59,553 bases of DNA from assembly GCF_000718325.1 (NCBI RefSeq), contig NZ_JOFV01000021.1, positions 1 through 59,553 of the forward strand, written 5' to 3'. Under the pieces are notes generated by a model. The model worked only from the letters and a program-made list of their open reading frames with translations. It was not told the DNA's origin and ran no database searches. Origin of the DNA: Oerskovia turbata. GTDB taxonomy: Bacteria; Actinomycetota; Actinomycetes; Actinomycetales; Cellulomonadaceae. The position numbers and the translations under genes are program-made. Shown piece after piece: positions 24,829-36,600 of the stretch (positions are counted from its first letter, which is position 1; each line of letters opens with the position of its first letter).

Positions 24829-25770
24829 ATGACGACGGACCTCCGTGAACCGGTCGTGTGCGTGCTCGCGCTCACGCCTCTCCTGGCGATCGAGATCGAG
24901 CCCGCCGGGCCGCACGAGACGTCGCCCGAGATCCACGTGCACCCCGGTGGGCAGGGGTTGTGGCTCGCGCGCATGGCGTACTCGCTCGGTGCGCACGCGA
25001 TCGTGTGCGGGCCGTTCGGCGGGGAGACCGGGTCGGTGGCCGCGCACCTGGCCCGCGCCGAGAACCTCGACCTGCGGGTGACCTCGACAGGGGCCAACGG
25101 TGCCTTCGTGCACGACCGGCGCAGCGGTGAGCGCGCCGAGGTCGTGGCCATGGAGCCCTTCCCCCTGAACCGGCACGAGGTCGACGACCTGTACGGCACG
25201 GTGCTCGTCGCGGCGCTCGACGCCGCGGTCACGATCCTCACCGGGTCCAGCACGCCCGTCGGCGTCCCGCCGGACTTCTTCGGCCGGCTGACCAAGGACC
25301 TGCACGCGGCCGAGCGCCAGGTCGTCGCGGACCTGTCGGGCGCCGAGGCCCACGCGGTCGCCCAGGAGCCCGGCGCGGTCCTGAAGATCAGCCACGAGGA
25401 GATGGTCGAGGGCGGCTTCGCGCCCGACGACGGCGAACGGTCGTTGCGCACGGCGGCGGACGAGATGGTGGCTGCGGGTCCGCGTGCCGTGATCGTCTCG
25501 CGCGCCGAGGCGCCGTCGCTCCTCGTGACGCGCGAGCGCAGCTACACCGTCCAGAGCCCGTCCGTCACGACCGTGGACCATCGTGGGGCGGGCGACTCGA
25601 TGACGGCGGGGATCGCCGTCGGGCTCGCGCGGGGCATGGACCTGCCCGACGCCGTGCGCCTGGGCGCCGCCGCCGGGGCCCTCAACGTGACCCGCCGCGG
25701 GCTGGGCACGGGGCACCGCGACCAGATCGAACGCTTCGCGGACCGCGTGACGGTGCGCGAGACCCGCTGA
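24829..25770 (+). CDS. PfkB family carbohydrate or nucleoside kinase
   Basis: 313 residues. The ribokinase-type signature near the C-terminus is DHRGAGDSMTAGIAVGL, with the catalytic Asp in GAGD. The N-terminal lobe has the sugar-side pattern HPGGQGLWLARMAYSLGAHAIVCGPFGGETG, resembling the 1-phosphofructokinase subgroup where GG...NVA is common; here the motif is GGQGLWLA, so the substrate is uncertain. It could phosphorylate a sugar or a sugar phosphate. It is followed after 24 nt by surE; whether they function together is not clear. Confidence 0.82.
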   Translation: MTTDLREPVVCVLALTPLLAIEIEPAGPHETSPEIHVHPGGQGLWLARMAYSLGAHAIVCGPFGGETGSVAAHLARAENLDLRVTSTGANGAFVHDRRSGERAEVVAMEPFPLNRHEVDDLYGTVLVAALDAAVTILTGSSTPVGVPPDFFGRLTKDLHAAERQVVADLSGAEAHAVAQEPGAVLKISHEEMVEGGFAPDDGERSLRTAADEMVAAGPRAVIVSRAEAPSLLVTRERSYTVQSPSVTTVDHRGAGDSMTAGIAVGLARGMDLPDAVRLGAAAGALNVTRRGLGTGHRDQIERFADRVTVRETR

Positions 25771-25794
25771 CCACCCCGGACGAACAAGGAGGCC

Positions 25795-26556
25795 ATGATG
25801 CGCGCACTCATCACCAACGACGACGGGATCGACTCCCCGGGCCTGGCGGTGCTCGCCGGGGCGGCCCTCGACGCGGGGTACGAGGTCGTGGTCGCGGCCC
25901 CCGCGCGCGAGTCCTCGGGCGCGAGCGCGGCCCTGCTCGGGGCCGAGGAGGACGGCCGCCTGGTCGTCGAGCCCCACAGGGCCCCGGGCCTGCCCGACGG
26001 CGTGACGTCCCTCGCTGTGCGGGCCGCCCCCGCGCTCATCGCCTTCGTCGCGGCGTACGGCGGCTTCGGCGCGAAGCCGGACCTGGTCCTGTCGGGCGTG
26101 AACAAGGGCGCGAACACGGGCAACGCGATCCTGCACTCGGGGACCGTGGGCGCGGCCCTGTCCGCGACGACCCACGGCATCGCGTCGGTCGCGGTGTCGA
26201 TTGACGCCGCCGAGCCGCGCCACTGGGAGACCGCACGCCTCGTGACGGACCACGTCGTGGAGTGGGTGGTCCGCACCCCGCTCGGTCGCCGGGTCGTGAA
26301 CGTCAACGTCCCCGACCGCGCCCCGGGCGACCTCAGGGGCCTGCGTCAGGCGCCGCTCGCGAGCTTCGGGCTGGTCCAGGCGCGCATCCACGAGAACGAC
26401 GACCGCAACCTGACGCTCCAGTACTCGGGGACCGAGCGGCACACCGAGCCGGACTCCGACACGGGTCTGCTCACGCGGGGCTGGGCGACCGTGACGCTGC
26501 TGCTCGCGCCGTACGCGGACGCGAGCCTCGAGGTGCCCGGGCTGCCCGTGCCGTGA
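25795..26556 (+). CDS. surE: 5'/3'-nucleotidase SurE
   Basis: 253 residues, a typical size. SurE removes phosphate from nucleoside monophosphates and is linked to stationary-phase survival. The metal-binding start is LITNDDGIDSPG and the conserved phosphate-site segment is LSGVNKGANTGNAILHSGTVGAA. AAGGAGG lies just upstream of a double ATG at 25795 and 25798, so either could be used. It is convergent with the SulP gene, with a gap of only 9 nt. Confidence 0.92.
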   Translation: MMRALITNDDGIDSPGLAVLAGAALDAGYEVVVAAPARESSGASAALLGAEEDGRLVVEPHRAPGLPDGVTSLAVRAAPALIAFVAAYGGFGAKPDLVLSGVNKGANTGNAILHSGTVGAALSATTHGIASVAVSIDAAEPRHWETARLVTDHVVEWVVRTPLGRRVVNVNVPDRAPGDLRGLRQAPLASFGLVQARIHENDDRNLTLQYSGTERHTEPDSDTGLLTRGWATVTLLLAPYADASLEVPGLPVP

Positions 26557-26565
26557 ACTGCCCGC

Positions 26566-28338
26566 TCAGGTGCGCTGACCTCGGCGCCGCAGCCGGTCCC
26601 AGAGCCGTCGGAGCGGGCTGCCCTTCTGTTCGGAGGGAGGCGGCACGGCCTGTGCACCGTGCACGAGCCACGCCTGCGCGTGCCGTGCGGCGTCGGCCGT
26701 CGACTCGCCGATCACCGGCCGGGCAGGGAAGACCTCGATGCGTTCGTGCAGCCGCAGATCGATGACCTGCTCGAACTTCGCCGCGAGCACAGGGTCCACG
26801 CCGCTCACGTAGAGGCGCCCGCCGTGGTCGCCGAGCTGGTCGGCGTAGCGGGCCAGGACGGTGAAGGCCGTCGCTCCGAGGCTCGCCCGGCCGCGCAGCC
26901 GCAGGACGACGACGGCGTCGCGTGCGTCGGCCGGCTCGGGGAGCGTGGCCTCGAGCGAGCGGGCCCCCGCGTAGAACAGGCTGCCGTAGACGTCGAGCAC
27001 CGTGACGGTCCCGCTGTCGAGACGGCGGGGCGCCGGCTCCTCGCGATAGCGCCCCTCCTCGACGGGGACGAGCCGCACGATACGCAGGTCCTGGGACTCG
27101 CGGTTGGCCTGGAGCAGGATCGACAGGGCCGCGCCGATCCCGACCGCGGCCGCGACGGGCAGCAGCAGCGTCGCGAGGAACGTCGTCGCCATGGCCACCT
27201 GGGACTGGCTGCCCGTGTGCCAGGCCGTGGCCATCGCGGACAGGCGGATCGACCCGACCGACGCGACCGCGAGCAGAGCCGCGAGGGTCGCCGACGGGAC
27301 GGCCCCCACCGGCCCCGACAGCAGGACGAGCACGACGAGCACCCACACGCCCGACATGACCCCGGCCCACCGGTCACGTGCTCCCGCGGCGGTGCTGACC
27401 GCCGTCTGGCCCACCGACCCGCCGACGGGGATCCCACGGAAGAAGCCCGCCGCGAGGTTCGCCACCCCCTGGCCGACGAAGTTCCGGTCCGGGTCCGCGC
27501 GCCGGCCCGGGTTCGGGACCGACTCGGCGACGCCCGCCCCCTGGACGAGCACGATCGCCGCGACGGCGAAGGCTCCCAGGGCCACGTCCAGCGAGAACAC
27601 CGTGAGGTCGGGGACCGCGGGGACGGGCAGGCCGACGGGGATCGCGCCGGCGTCGCCCACGAGCTCCACCGAGCCCGCGCCGACGAGCCAGACGCCGACC
27701 GACGACACGACGAGGGCGACCACCGCGGCGAAGGGCGCCAGCCGGGTCCGGGCGAGGACCAGCAGCAGGAGGATCGACCCGGCGCCGACGACGACCGTCG
27801 GCACGTCCCAGGAGCCGGGGGACCGCAGCACCTGGAACGCCTGCCCGATCGCGAGCGACGCGGTCGGTTCGCTGCCCGTGAGCGCGTCGAGCTGCCCGAG
27901 CAGGATGTTGACCGAGACCCCCGTGAGGAAGCCGGTCATGACCGAGTGCGACACGAAACCGGTCAGTCGGCCCAGTCCCGAGAGCCCCGCGACGACCATC
28001 ACGGCGCCCGCGAGCGTCGTGAGGAGGATCAGGGCACCGAGGCGGTCGTCCGCGTCGATCCCGGCCAGCGCCGACCCGGCAGCGAGCGCCGCGGCGCTCG
28101 TGGTCGTGACGATCATGAGCTGGGAGTCGACGGTCAGGCCGCCGGCGATCCGGCCGACGGCCGTCGCATACAGGCCGTGGATCGGGTTGACCCCGACGAG
28201 CGTCGCGGCCGCCATGCCGTCCGGGACGCCGCCGACCGCCCCGGGGACCCCGGTCCCGGCCGAGCGCCAGAACGTCGCTGGGGCAGGGCGCACCCCGGCC
28301 CACCAGGCCTTCGCCGCGCGCACGGGCCGGACCCTCAT
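26566..28338 (-). CDS. SulP family anion transporter with STAS domain
   Basis: 590 residues. The N-terminal two-thirds has about 10-12 hydrophobic helices with the SulP signature near the start (VPDGMAAATLVGVNPIHGLYA), then further helices up to about residue 415. A STAS domain follows from about residue 455 to 560 (VTVLDVYGSLFYAGARSLEATL ... VVLRLRGRASLGATAFTVLARYADQL). SulP proteins move sulfate, bicarbonate or related anions. The start at 28338 has GGAGGGCACC upstream; the longer frame to 28458 is unlikely. It is divergent from an alkylsulfatase and 5 kb from an arylsulfatase, so sulfate is the likely substrate. Confidence 0.88.
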   Translation of the reverse strand: MRVRPVRAAKAWWAGVRPAPATFWRSAGTGVPGAVGGVPDGMAAATLVGVNPIHGLYATAVGRIAGGLTVDSQLMIVTTTSAAALAAGSALAGIDADDRLGALILLTTLAGAVMVVAGLSGLGRLTGFVSHSVMTGFLTGVSVNILLGQLDALTGSEPTASLAIGQAFQVLRSPGSWDVPTVVVGAGSILLLLVLARTRLAPFAAVVALVVSSVGVWLVGAGSVELVGDAGAIPVGLPVPAVPDLTVFSLDVALGAFAVAAIVLVQGAGVAESVPNPGRRADPDRNFVGQGVANLAAGFFRGIPVGGSVGQTAVSTAAGARDRWAGVMSGVWVLVVLVLLSGPVGAVPSATLAALLAVASVGSIRLSAMATAWHTGSQSQVAMATTFLATLLLPVAAAVGIGAALSILLQANRESQDLRIVRLVPVEEGRYREEPAPRRLDSGTVTVLDVYGSLFYAGARSLEATLPEPADARDAVVVLRLRGRASLGATAFTVLARYADQLGDHGGRLYVSGVDPVLAAKFEQVIDLRLHERIEVFPARPVIGESTADAARHAQAWLVHGAQAVPPPSEQKGSPLRRLWDRLRRRGQRT

Positions 28339-28524
28339 CTCGGTGCCCTCCGTGCCTGTCCTCGCGCCCACGACGCACGAGCAGGTGCGCCTCCGTCGCG
28401 TCGAGGCTGTCACACGACCGCGACGACGGCGCGGCGAGGGACGGGCGCGGCTGCCCACGTGCCGCTCGTGTCGCCGTCGAGACCCACGTCACACGTTGCG
28501 GGTGCGCAGTCCGCGGGTGGCTGG

Positions 28525-28530
28525 AATGCT
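28525..28530 (+). promoter_or_regulatory. -10 element of the alkylsulfatase gene (leaderless)
   Basis: AATGCT, 6 nt before the ATG at 28537. Apart from this, the divergent interval 28339-28536 has no clear structure. Confidence 0.35.
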
Positions 28531-28536
28531 GCCAAC

Positions 28537-30426
28537 ATGTCATCAGCCAAGCCAGCTTCCCCCGCCATCGTCCGGCAGCAGCAGGTGTTGCGAGACAGCC
28601 TGCCCTTCCACGACACCCAGGACTTCGACGACGTCTCCCGAGGCTTCGTCGGCCGACGAACACCGAACGCGGTGACCGCCGCGGACGGACGCGTCGTCTG
28701 GGACAACGACACCTACGACTTCCTCCAGGGCGAGGCCCCGGACACGGTCAACCCGAGCCTGTGGCGCCAGTCGCAGCTCGTCGCGACCCAGGGCCTGTTC
28801 GAGGTCGTCGAGGGCATCTACCAGGTGCGGGGCTTCGACCTGTCGAACGTCACCTTCATCGAGGGCGACACCGGCGTGATCGTGCTGGACCCCCTCATCT
28901 CGACCGAGACGGCCGCGGCGGCGCTCGCGCTCTACCGCGAGCACCGCGGGGAGCGTCCCGTCACGGGCGTCATCTACACCCACTCGCACGTCGACCACTT
29001 CGGCGGGGTCAAGGGGGTCACGACGCAGGAGGACGTCGACGCGGGGCGCGTCCCCGTCCTCGCGCCCGAGGGGTTCACCGAGCACGCCGTCTCCGAGAAC
29101 GTCTACGCGGGCACGGCCATGGGACGCAGGTCGGGCTACATGTACGGCGCCGCGCTCGGACGAGGGCCGCAGGGGCAGGTGGGTGCCGGCCTGGGACAGA
29201 CCACGTCGACGGGCACCGTCACCCTCATCGCCCCCACCGTGGACATCACCACGACCGGCGAGGAGAAGACCGTCGACGGGGTCCGGATGGTCTTCCAGAT
29301 GGCCCCCGACACCGAGGCGCCGTCGGAGATGCTCGTCTGGTTCCCGGACCACCGCGCCCTGTGCGCGGCCGAGGACGCCACGCACAACCTGCACAACCTG
29401 CTGACGCTGCGTGGTGCCGTCGTGCGCGACCCCCACGCCTGGGCGCACTATCTCACCGAGTCGATCGAGCTCTTCGGAGACGACATCGAGGTCGTCTTCG
29501 CGTCCCACCACTGGCCCACGTGGGGCAACGAACGCATCCACGAGTACCTGGGCATCCAGCGTGACCTCTACGCGTACCTCCACGACCAGACCCTGAGGCT
29601 CCTCAACCAGGGACTGACCGGGATCGAGATCGCCGAGGTGCTCACGCTGCCCCCGGCGCTCGAGAACGCGTGGAGCACCCGCGGCTACTACGGCTCCGTG
29701 AGCCACAACGTCAAGGCCATCTACCAGCGGTACATGGGCTGGTACGACGGGAACCCGTCGAGCCTGTGGCGGCACACCCCGGTCGAGGCGGGCAAGCGTT
29801 ACGTCGAGCTGGGCGGCGGCGCGGACGCCGTGGTCGCCAAGGCCCAGGTCGCGTTCGACGAGGGCGACTACCGCTGGGTCGCGGAGGTCCTGAACCACGT
29901 CGTCTTCGCCCAGCCCGACCACGCCGCGGCGCGCGAGCTGCTGGCCGACGCCTACGAGCAGCTCGGGTACGGGGCGGAGAACGGCACCTGGCGCAGCGTC
30001 TACCTCTCGGGGGTGACGGAGCTGCGCGACGGCCCGTTCGGGACCCCCATCGTCACGGTGTCTCCCGACATGGTCGCGCAGCTCTCGCCGGAGATGCTCT
30101 TCGACGCCCTCGCGATCCAGGTCGACGGCCCCAGGGCGTGGGACGAGAAGCTGTCGATCGACGTCGTGCTGACCGACGTCGACACCAGGTACCGCCTGCG
30201 CCTGGCCAACGGGGTGCTCACCTACAGCTCCGCCCCGCAGAAGGGCGCCGCGGACCTCACGCTCACCGGGACCAGGCGCGCCCTCCCGGTCCTGGCCAGC
30301 GGGAACGTCACACCGGACACGCTCGCCCAGGCGGGCATCGAGCTCGGCGGCGACCCCGCCGTGCTCGGCCGGCTAGCCGCCGTCCTGGACCCGGGCGACA
30401 AGGACTTCGCCATCGTCACCCCCTGA
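28537..30426 (+). CDS. Alkyl/aryl-sulfatase, metallo-beta-lactamase type (SdsA1-like)
   Basis: 629 residues. It hydrolyses primary alkyl sulfates such as dodecyl sulfate to alcohol and sulfate. The metallo-beta-lactamase zinc site is IYTHSHVDHFGGVKG near residue 150, with further ligands in CAAEDATHNLHNLL and FASHHWPTWG. A helical dimerisation domain follows (about 360-500, with KAIYQRYMGWYDGNPSSLWRHTP), and the C-terminal SCP-2-like lipid-binding domain is at about 510-629. No signal peptide is seen, so it is cytoplasmic, unlike secreted SdsA1. An apparent in-frame extension to 26659 runs through the SulP gene and is spurious. Confidence 0.93.
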   Translation: MSSAKPASPAIVRQQQVLRDSLPFHDTQDFDDVSRGFVGRRTPNAVTAADGRVVWDNDTYDFLQGEAPDTVNPSLWRQSQLVATQGLFEVVEGIYQVRGFDLSNVTFIEGDTGVIVLDPLISTETAAAALALYREHRGERPVTGVIYTHSHVDHFGGVKGVTTQEDVDAGRVPVLAPEGFTEHAVSENVYAGTAMGRRSGYMYGAALGRGPQGQVGAGLGQTTSTGTVTLIAPTVDITTTGEEKTVDGVRMVFQMAPDTEAPSEMLVWFPDHRALCAAEDATHNLHNLLTLRGAVVRDPHAWAHYLTESIELFGDDIEVVFASHHWPTWGNERIHEYLGIQRDLYAYLHDQTLRLLNQGLTGIEIAEVLTLPPALENAWSTRGYYGSVSHNVKAIYQRYMGWYDGNPSSLWRHTPVEAGKRYVELGGGADAVVAKAQVAFDEGDYRWVAEVLNHVVFAQPDHAAARELLADAYEQLGYGAENGTWRSVYLSGVTELRDGPFGTPIVTVSPDMVAQLSPEMLFDALAIQVDGPRAWDEKLSIDVVLTDVDTRYRLRLANGVLTYSSAPQKGAADLTLTGTRRALPVLASGNVTPDTLAQAGIELGGDPAVLGRLAAVLDPGDKDFAIVTP

Positions 30427-30435
30427 CGGTCGGAC

Positions 30436-30473
30436 GGGTCGTGCCGTCGCCGCCCCGGCGACCGGCACGACCC
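30436..30473 (+). terminator. Terminator hairpin after the alkylsulfatase
   Basis: An 11-bp perfect outer stem (30436-30446 with 30463-30473) plus a 5-bp inner stem (30447-30451 with 30457-30461), with one bulged C at 30462 and a 5-nt loop. Confidence 0.8.
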
Positions 30474-30607
30474 AGCCGGTGTCGCGGACCAGGACCCGCG
30501 GAGCCTGCAGGACGACGACCGGGGTGACCGAGGTACCTGCCGGCAGGACGGGATCGGACGGCGCACGAGGGAGTGTGTCGCTCTGACGGACGAGCGGAGG
30601 AACAGGG

Positions 30608-33600
30608 ATGGGGAACGAGCGATCGAGGCATCGTCGGTCCGGCCGGGCCGGGCAGCGCTGGTCCGTACGGGCCCGCCGGGCCTGGGCGGCCACCGGCGCC
30701 GTCCTGCTGGCCCTGCCGCTGGCCCTCGTCCCCGCGATCCCCGCGGCAGCCGCGGACTGGGGCATCAGCAAGCAGGAGGTGTCCGCCGGGCCCTACGAGC
30801 CCGGAGACACCGTCCAGTGGATCATCACGGTCTCCTGCTCGGACCCGAACGCCGACCCGTGCACCAACGCGGCGCTCACCGACCCGCTGCCCGACGGCCT
30901 CGACCTCGTCTCCGCGTCGATCCAGTCAGGCCCGCCCGGTGGCCAGATCACAGCCGACACCGACACCGACACGGTCACCTACACCAACCCCCAGGTCCCG
31001 AACGGCGCACAGGCCCAGATCATCGTCAACGCCCGGGTATCCCCGGACCTGCCGTACAGCGCCGACGGTGTGCCGATCACCAACACCGCGACCGTCGTGG
31101 CCGACAACGCGGCGCAGCAGCAGGCGTCGGACGCGATCACCCCGGTCGTGCCGCTCGTCCTCGCCTCGACGACGACCAAGTCGATCGACCCACCAGGGGC
31201 GCTCGCAGCCCCGGGGACGACCGCGACCATGACGATCGGCGCGACGAACACCTCGAACGACCCCGTCGACACCCTGGTCCTCCAGGACCCGGTCGACCCC
31301 ACGGTGAGCCCCAACCCGTTCACGTACCTCGAGTACGCGGGCACGGGCACGGTCGCGCTCCCCCCGAACGCCGACACCGTGACCACGCAGTACTGGGACG
31401 GCGACTCGTGGGAGACGCTCGACGACTCGGTCGACCCCGCGACCGTGCAGGGCGTGCGCTACACGTTCAGCGGCGACATCCAGCCGGGCGCGACCGCGAG
31501 CGTGCCCGTGCAGGTGCAGCAGAGCGACGCGGTCGACGACCTCACGGACGCCACCACGATCACCAACGACGCGTCGTCGTACGTCACGCACACGGGCGGG
31601 CAGTCCACGGCCACCACGGCGAGCGACACCTACGTCATCACCCCGCCGGACAACAGCGTCACGGCGTCCAAGGGCTTCTCGCCGACGACCGTCTCCGCGG
31701 GCGACCCGACGACGGTCACGATCGGGGCCACCAACACGGGGACCGCCGTCGGCTCCCTGACGATCACCGAGCCCGCCCCCGGGACCGACAACCCGTTCGA
31801 GGGCGACGACCCGTTGACCTTCACCGGGTTCGGGCCGACGGGGGACGGCACGGGCGTGCAGTGGCCCTCGGGCGCGAACGGTGCGACCGTGACGTTCACG
31901 TGCGCCGACGGCTCGACCCCCGAGGTCGACGCGACCGCCCCGAACACGCTCCCGAACCCCCCGGACGGGTGCGTCGTGGTCGGCTTCACCGTGGTCTTCA
32001 CGGGCGACCTGCCGACCGGGGCCGCCGCGTCGGTCCCGTTCACGGCCGACACGGACCCCGACCAGACGACCGACGACGTCACGCACACCAACACCATCGA
32101 GGCCACGGTGCCGAGCGCCGACCCGGCCACGGCCCCCGCGGACCTCGTGACCCTGGTCGACCGGTTGGCGACGAGCACGGACAAGCTCATGTCGCCCTCG
32201 ACGATCCCTGCGGTCCCGGGGCAGTCCGTGATCGTGCAGCTCCCGACCCAGCTCCTGCCGTTCGGACCGGACGGGTCGACGACGAACGCGGACCAGGTCG
32301 TCGTCCAGGACCCGGTCGACCCGGCGAACCCCGGCGAGTTCTGGTCGAACTTCACCGCGACCGCGGTGCGCACGACCGACGTGCCCGCCGGCTCGACCCT
32401 GACGGTCAGCTACTGGGACGGCAGCGCCTGGGTGCCCGCGCCGGCCTGCGGGCCGTACACCGGCCCGGCGACCGTGAGCTGTGAGCTCCCCGCAGGCGCA
32501 CAGGGCGTCCAGTTCGTCTACGACTCGACCGGCGACGGCTTTCCGCCCGGCACGCAGTTCCAGCCCAACTTCACGGCCGACTACACGGGCCCGGCCGACC
32601 GCGACACCCCGATCGAGAACTGCGGCGCGTCGAGCGCGTCGTCGGGCACGGTGGACCCGACCACGCCCGCGCAGGGCTGCGCCTCGGTCACCCCCTTCCC
32701 CGTGGACGGGTCGGGCGCGCTCGAGTTCGTCACCAAGGACTTCCTCGGCGGTACCCCACCCAGCGTCCTCGCCCGCTCGGACGACCAGGTCACGGCGCAG
32801 ATCACCTGGTCGACCAACGGGTTCTCGGGCGTGGACCCGATGGTGATCTCCGACATCGCCGATCCGCAGAGCACCCCCATCGCGGGCTCGTTCTACGACG
32901 CGTTCGACCTCGTGCGGGTCGAGGCGATCGACACCGCGACCGACCCGCTGATCTCGTACGACCAGGTGACGGGCGTCGAGCTCTTCGTCGGGGGTACGTG
33001 GGTCCCCGCGAGCGGCGACCCGTGCCCGTGCGTGGGGTCGTTCCCGGGGTACACCCTGTCCCCCGAGGAGCAGGCGTCGGCGACGTCGGTGCGCCTGACC
33101 TACGAGGAGTCGCCCGAGCGCACCACGACGGGGGACCCGACCGCTCCGCAGCCCGGTGACGGCGTGGCGCGCTCGACGCTCTTGGACGGCCGTCACCTCG
33201 ACCTGACCTTCGAGGTGCGGGATTTCAAGCGCTCCGACCCGAGCGCCCCGGTGCTCGGCTCGACGAACGGGACGATCTACAACACGACCGATCCCGGACT
33301 CGTCCGCGACACCGTGCGTGCCACCGCCACTTTCAGTGGGAACCAGTACACGGACACCGACACGGCCGACGTCCTCATCATCGACCAGCCCCTCAACGTG
33401 ACCGTCGCCAAGGACTGGACCGGCGGCCCTGTCTCGGTCCCGCCGTCGGACACCCCGGCGCAGTTCTACCCGACGACCGACGTGACCATCGCAGGCACCA
33501 ACGCCTCGGCCGCGAAGGTGAGCCAGCTCCGGTTGGTCGAGCCGGGCATCGCGACCTCGGGCGACGTGCAGACGGCGCCCGGGACCAAGCCGTTCGACGC

Positions 33601-36600
33601 GTTCACGCTGCGGGCAATTGCCTTGGAGCCCCCGGAGGGCGCGGAGACGACGACGGTCACGCTCACCTACCTCGGGGGCTCGACCGCGAGCTTCACCGAG
33701 GCCGAGGCCGAGGCTCTCGGCACGGGCGACCTGGCCGACGTCGTCGGGGTCGTGACGTCGTTCGACGGTCTCGTGGCACCAGGAGCGTCCGGCAGCATGG
33801 ACCTCACGCTGCAGCTGCGCGAGAACGACCGCTACACGTCGGCGCCCGTCACGGTCGCCGGGTACAGCCCGGTGCCGGACGGGGCGGTCGCGACGATCGC
33901 CGACCCGGGCGGCACGGACCAGGACGTCCGGCTCGCGTACGACGACGCGAGCATGATCCTGCAGGACGCGGGGATCGCGCTCGACGTCGGCAAGACCTTC
34001 GACCCGACGCAGGTCGTCGAGCCGGGCACCGGCCCCGTGACGATGACGCTCAGCGGTCAGCCCCTCGGGCCGTCGCGCACGGTCGAGATGGTGCTCGTCG
34101 ACGACGACCCCCGGTTCTGGAACCAGTACGACTTCGACGCGTTCGCGGGCGCCGCGCTCACCGCGCCCATCCAGCAGGTGCGCGTCGACGCCTTCACGGG
34201 CGGGACCTTCACCACGGGCCCCGGTGGCGTCGTGGTGAACGGCGGCTCGTGGGTCCTGGGTGACGAGGTAGCCACGTTCGAGCTTCCCGACGGCGTGGCC
34301 CCGGCTGACGTGCAGGGGCTGCGGTTCACGTTCAGCCGGCCCGACGGGTCGATCTGGGAGAACCCCGCGAACCCGACGCAGACCGTCCCGATCTCGGTCG
34401 AACGTCGGGACCAGATGCGCACGGGCGGTCCGGTCCTGACGGACCTCGTCGCCAACGCGCCGGCCCCGGGCGAGAGCGCCCCGGGCGTCGCGACCAACAC
34501 GGTGGTCGGCACCGTGAGGGGTGCGGACCTCGTCGTCGACCCGGAGTCCGGCGAGCTGGTCCCGGTCTCCGCGACCGACACCGCGACAGCCCCGCTCGTC
34601 TACGCGCACGCGACCAACGGGGTGCAGGTGGTCAAGACGTTCGACGGCGTCGTGACCGGTGGTACCCAGGCGCCCGATGCGACGTTCCCGATGAGCATCG
34701 TCGTGACGAACACCGGCAACCGGTCGATCGGCGAGCTCGTGGTCGAGGACGCCCCGATGCCGACCGATGCCCAGGGAGCCCAGCTCCGGCTGGCCGACGT
34801 GGACGACCCCTACTCCTACCTGCTGACCGGACCGCCGCTGGCCCCCGCAGAAGGTGCCCCCCTGCCCGTCGATCCCGACGAGGTGACGGTCACCCGGACC
34901 GGGGACCTCCTCGGACTCCGGTTCGCCTTCCCCGAGGGGACCGTGCTCGGGGTCGGTCAGACGTACACGATCACCGTCTTGGTGCAGTTCCGTGTGGGGC
35001 TCGCTCCGCAGACCCTGGTGGCGAACACCGCGGGCGCGACGGCTGACCGCCCGTGGGACCAGTGCCAGACCCGGCTCGACGCGCAGACCGGTGCGTGCGA
35101 GGCGGACGCCGACGTCACACCGATCCCCGCGGGCGTCCTCGCACAGTCCAAGCTCGTGCGGGCGACGGACGACGACGCGCTCGACGTCGTCGTGGACCCG
35201 GCGTACACGGGCCCGCCGGTCGAGTGCGCTCCGGACCCGACAGGGCTCTACGCCTACCCGTGCACCCCGGTCATCGCTCCAGGGCACGCGCAGACGTGGC
35301 ACGTGCGCATCGACAACGTCGGCAACCTGCCGATGAACAAGATCGTGACCTACGACCGGCTCCCCGCGGTGGGGGACACCGGATCGTCGTCGACGTCGCC
35401 GCGCGGGTCGCAGTGGACGCCGATCCTCACGAACGACCCGCCGCCCGAACTCGTCAACGCTCCGGAAGGCAGCACCGCGTCGTTCTCCTACACGACGGCC
35501 GTGGACTACTGCATGGACGACCTCACGAATCCCCTGGCCGAGCCGGTCTGCCCGACGGACGACCCGGCGACGGGCTGGGTCCAGCTGACGGGGACCGAGG
35601 ACGCGGCGCTGCTCGCGACGGTCACGGCGCTGAAGTTCGTCATCACCTTCCCCGAGGCCGACCCTTTCCAACCGGGGGAGTACATCGCGATCGAGGGCAC
35701 GACCCTGACGCCGGCCCTCGCGCCCGAGGCCGGCGACCGGTCGATCGCGTGGAACTCGGCGGCGGCGTCCGCGGTCGTCGTGACGCCGCAGGCCGACTTC
35801 AACCTCTTGCCCACCGAGGGCACCAAGGTCGGTGTGGCCACCGCGACCGGTGCGCTCGAGGTGACCAAGCGGGTCACCGGCGCGGGAGCGGCCAACGCCC
35901 CGGCCATGTTCGACGTGTCCGTCCAGTGCACCTCGGCGCCGGGCACACCGGTGGAGACTGTGCTGGACCCGATCCCGATCACGGTGGCTCGTGACACGCC
36001 GTTCACCGTGCCGAACCTGCCGTACGGGGCCGAGTGCACCATCACGGAGGACGGGTCGGGCGGCCAGACCGAGCTCATCGTCGGGACCGCGACGATCGGC
36101 GAGTCGCCGGACGTCACCGCGATCACCGCGGTCAACCGCTACGACCTCGCGAGCATCGAGGTGTCCAAGGAGGTCGTGACGGACGCCGAGGACCAGGAAG
36201 GTCAGGCGGTGCCGTTCGGGCCGTTCGAGGTCACGGTCGACTGCACCTTCCTCGGCGAGCCGGTCTACGCGACCGGCTACGGACCCGACGACCCCATGGT
36301 CGTCGAGATCCAGGACGGTCAGACGGTCGAGCTCGACGGGCTGCCCGTGGGAGCCGTCTGCACGGTCGAGGAGACCGGGACGGGCAACGCCTCGTCCGTC
36401 ACCGTCACGGTGACGCAGCAGGCGAGCCCGCCCGTGACCTCGCCCGGGGCGCTGGCGACGCTCACTGTGGGCGCCGACACCGACGCGGGGGAGAGCACCA
36501 ACGACGTCGTGCTCACCAACACCTACGACGTCGGCGGGCTCGACCTGCTCAAGGTCGTCGACGGCCAGGGCGCGCCCACCTACGGGGCGGGGCCGTTCAC

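Noticed and set aside
26659..28536. N-terminal extension of the alkylsulfatase frame
   Set aside because: It runs antisense through the SulP gene and gives an Arg/Asp-rich sequence; the -10 element and family length support the ATG at 28537.
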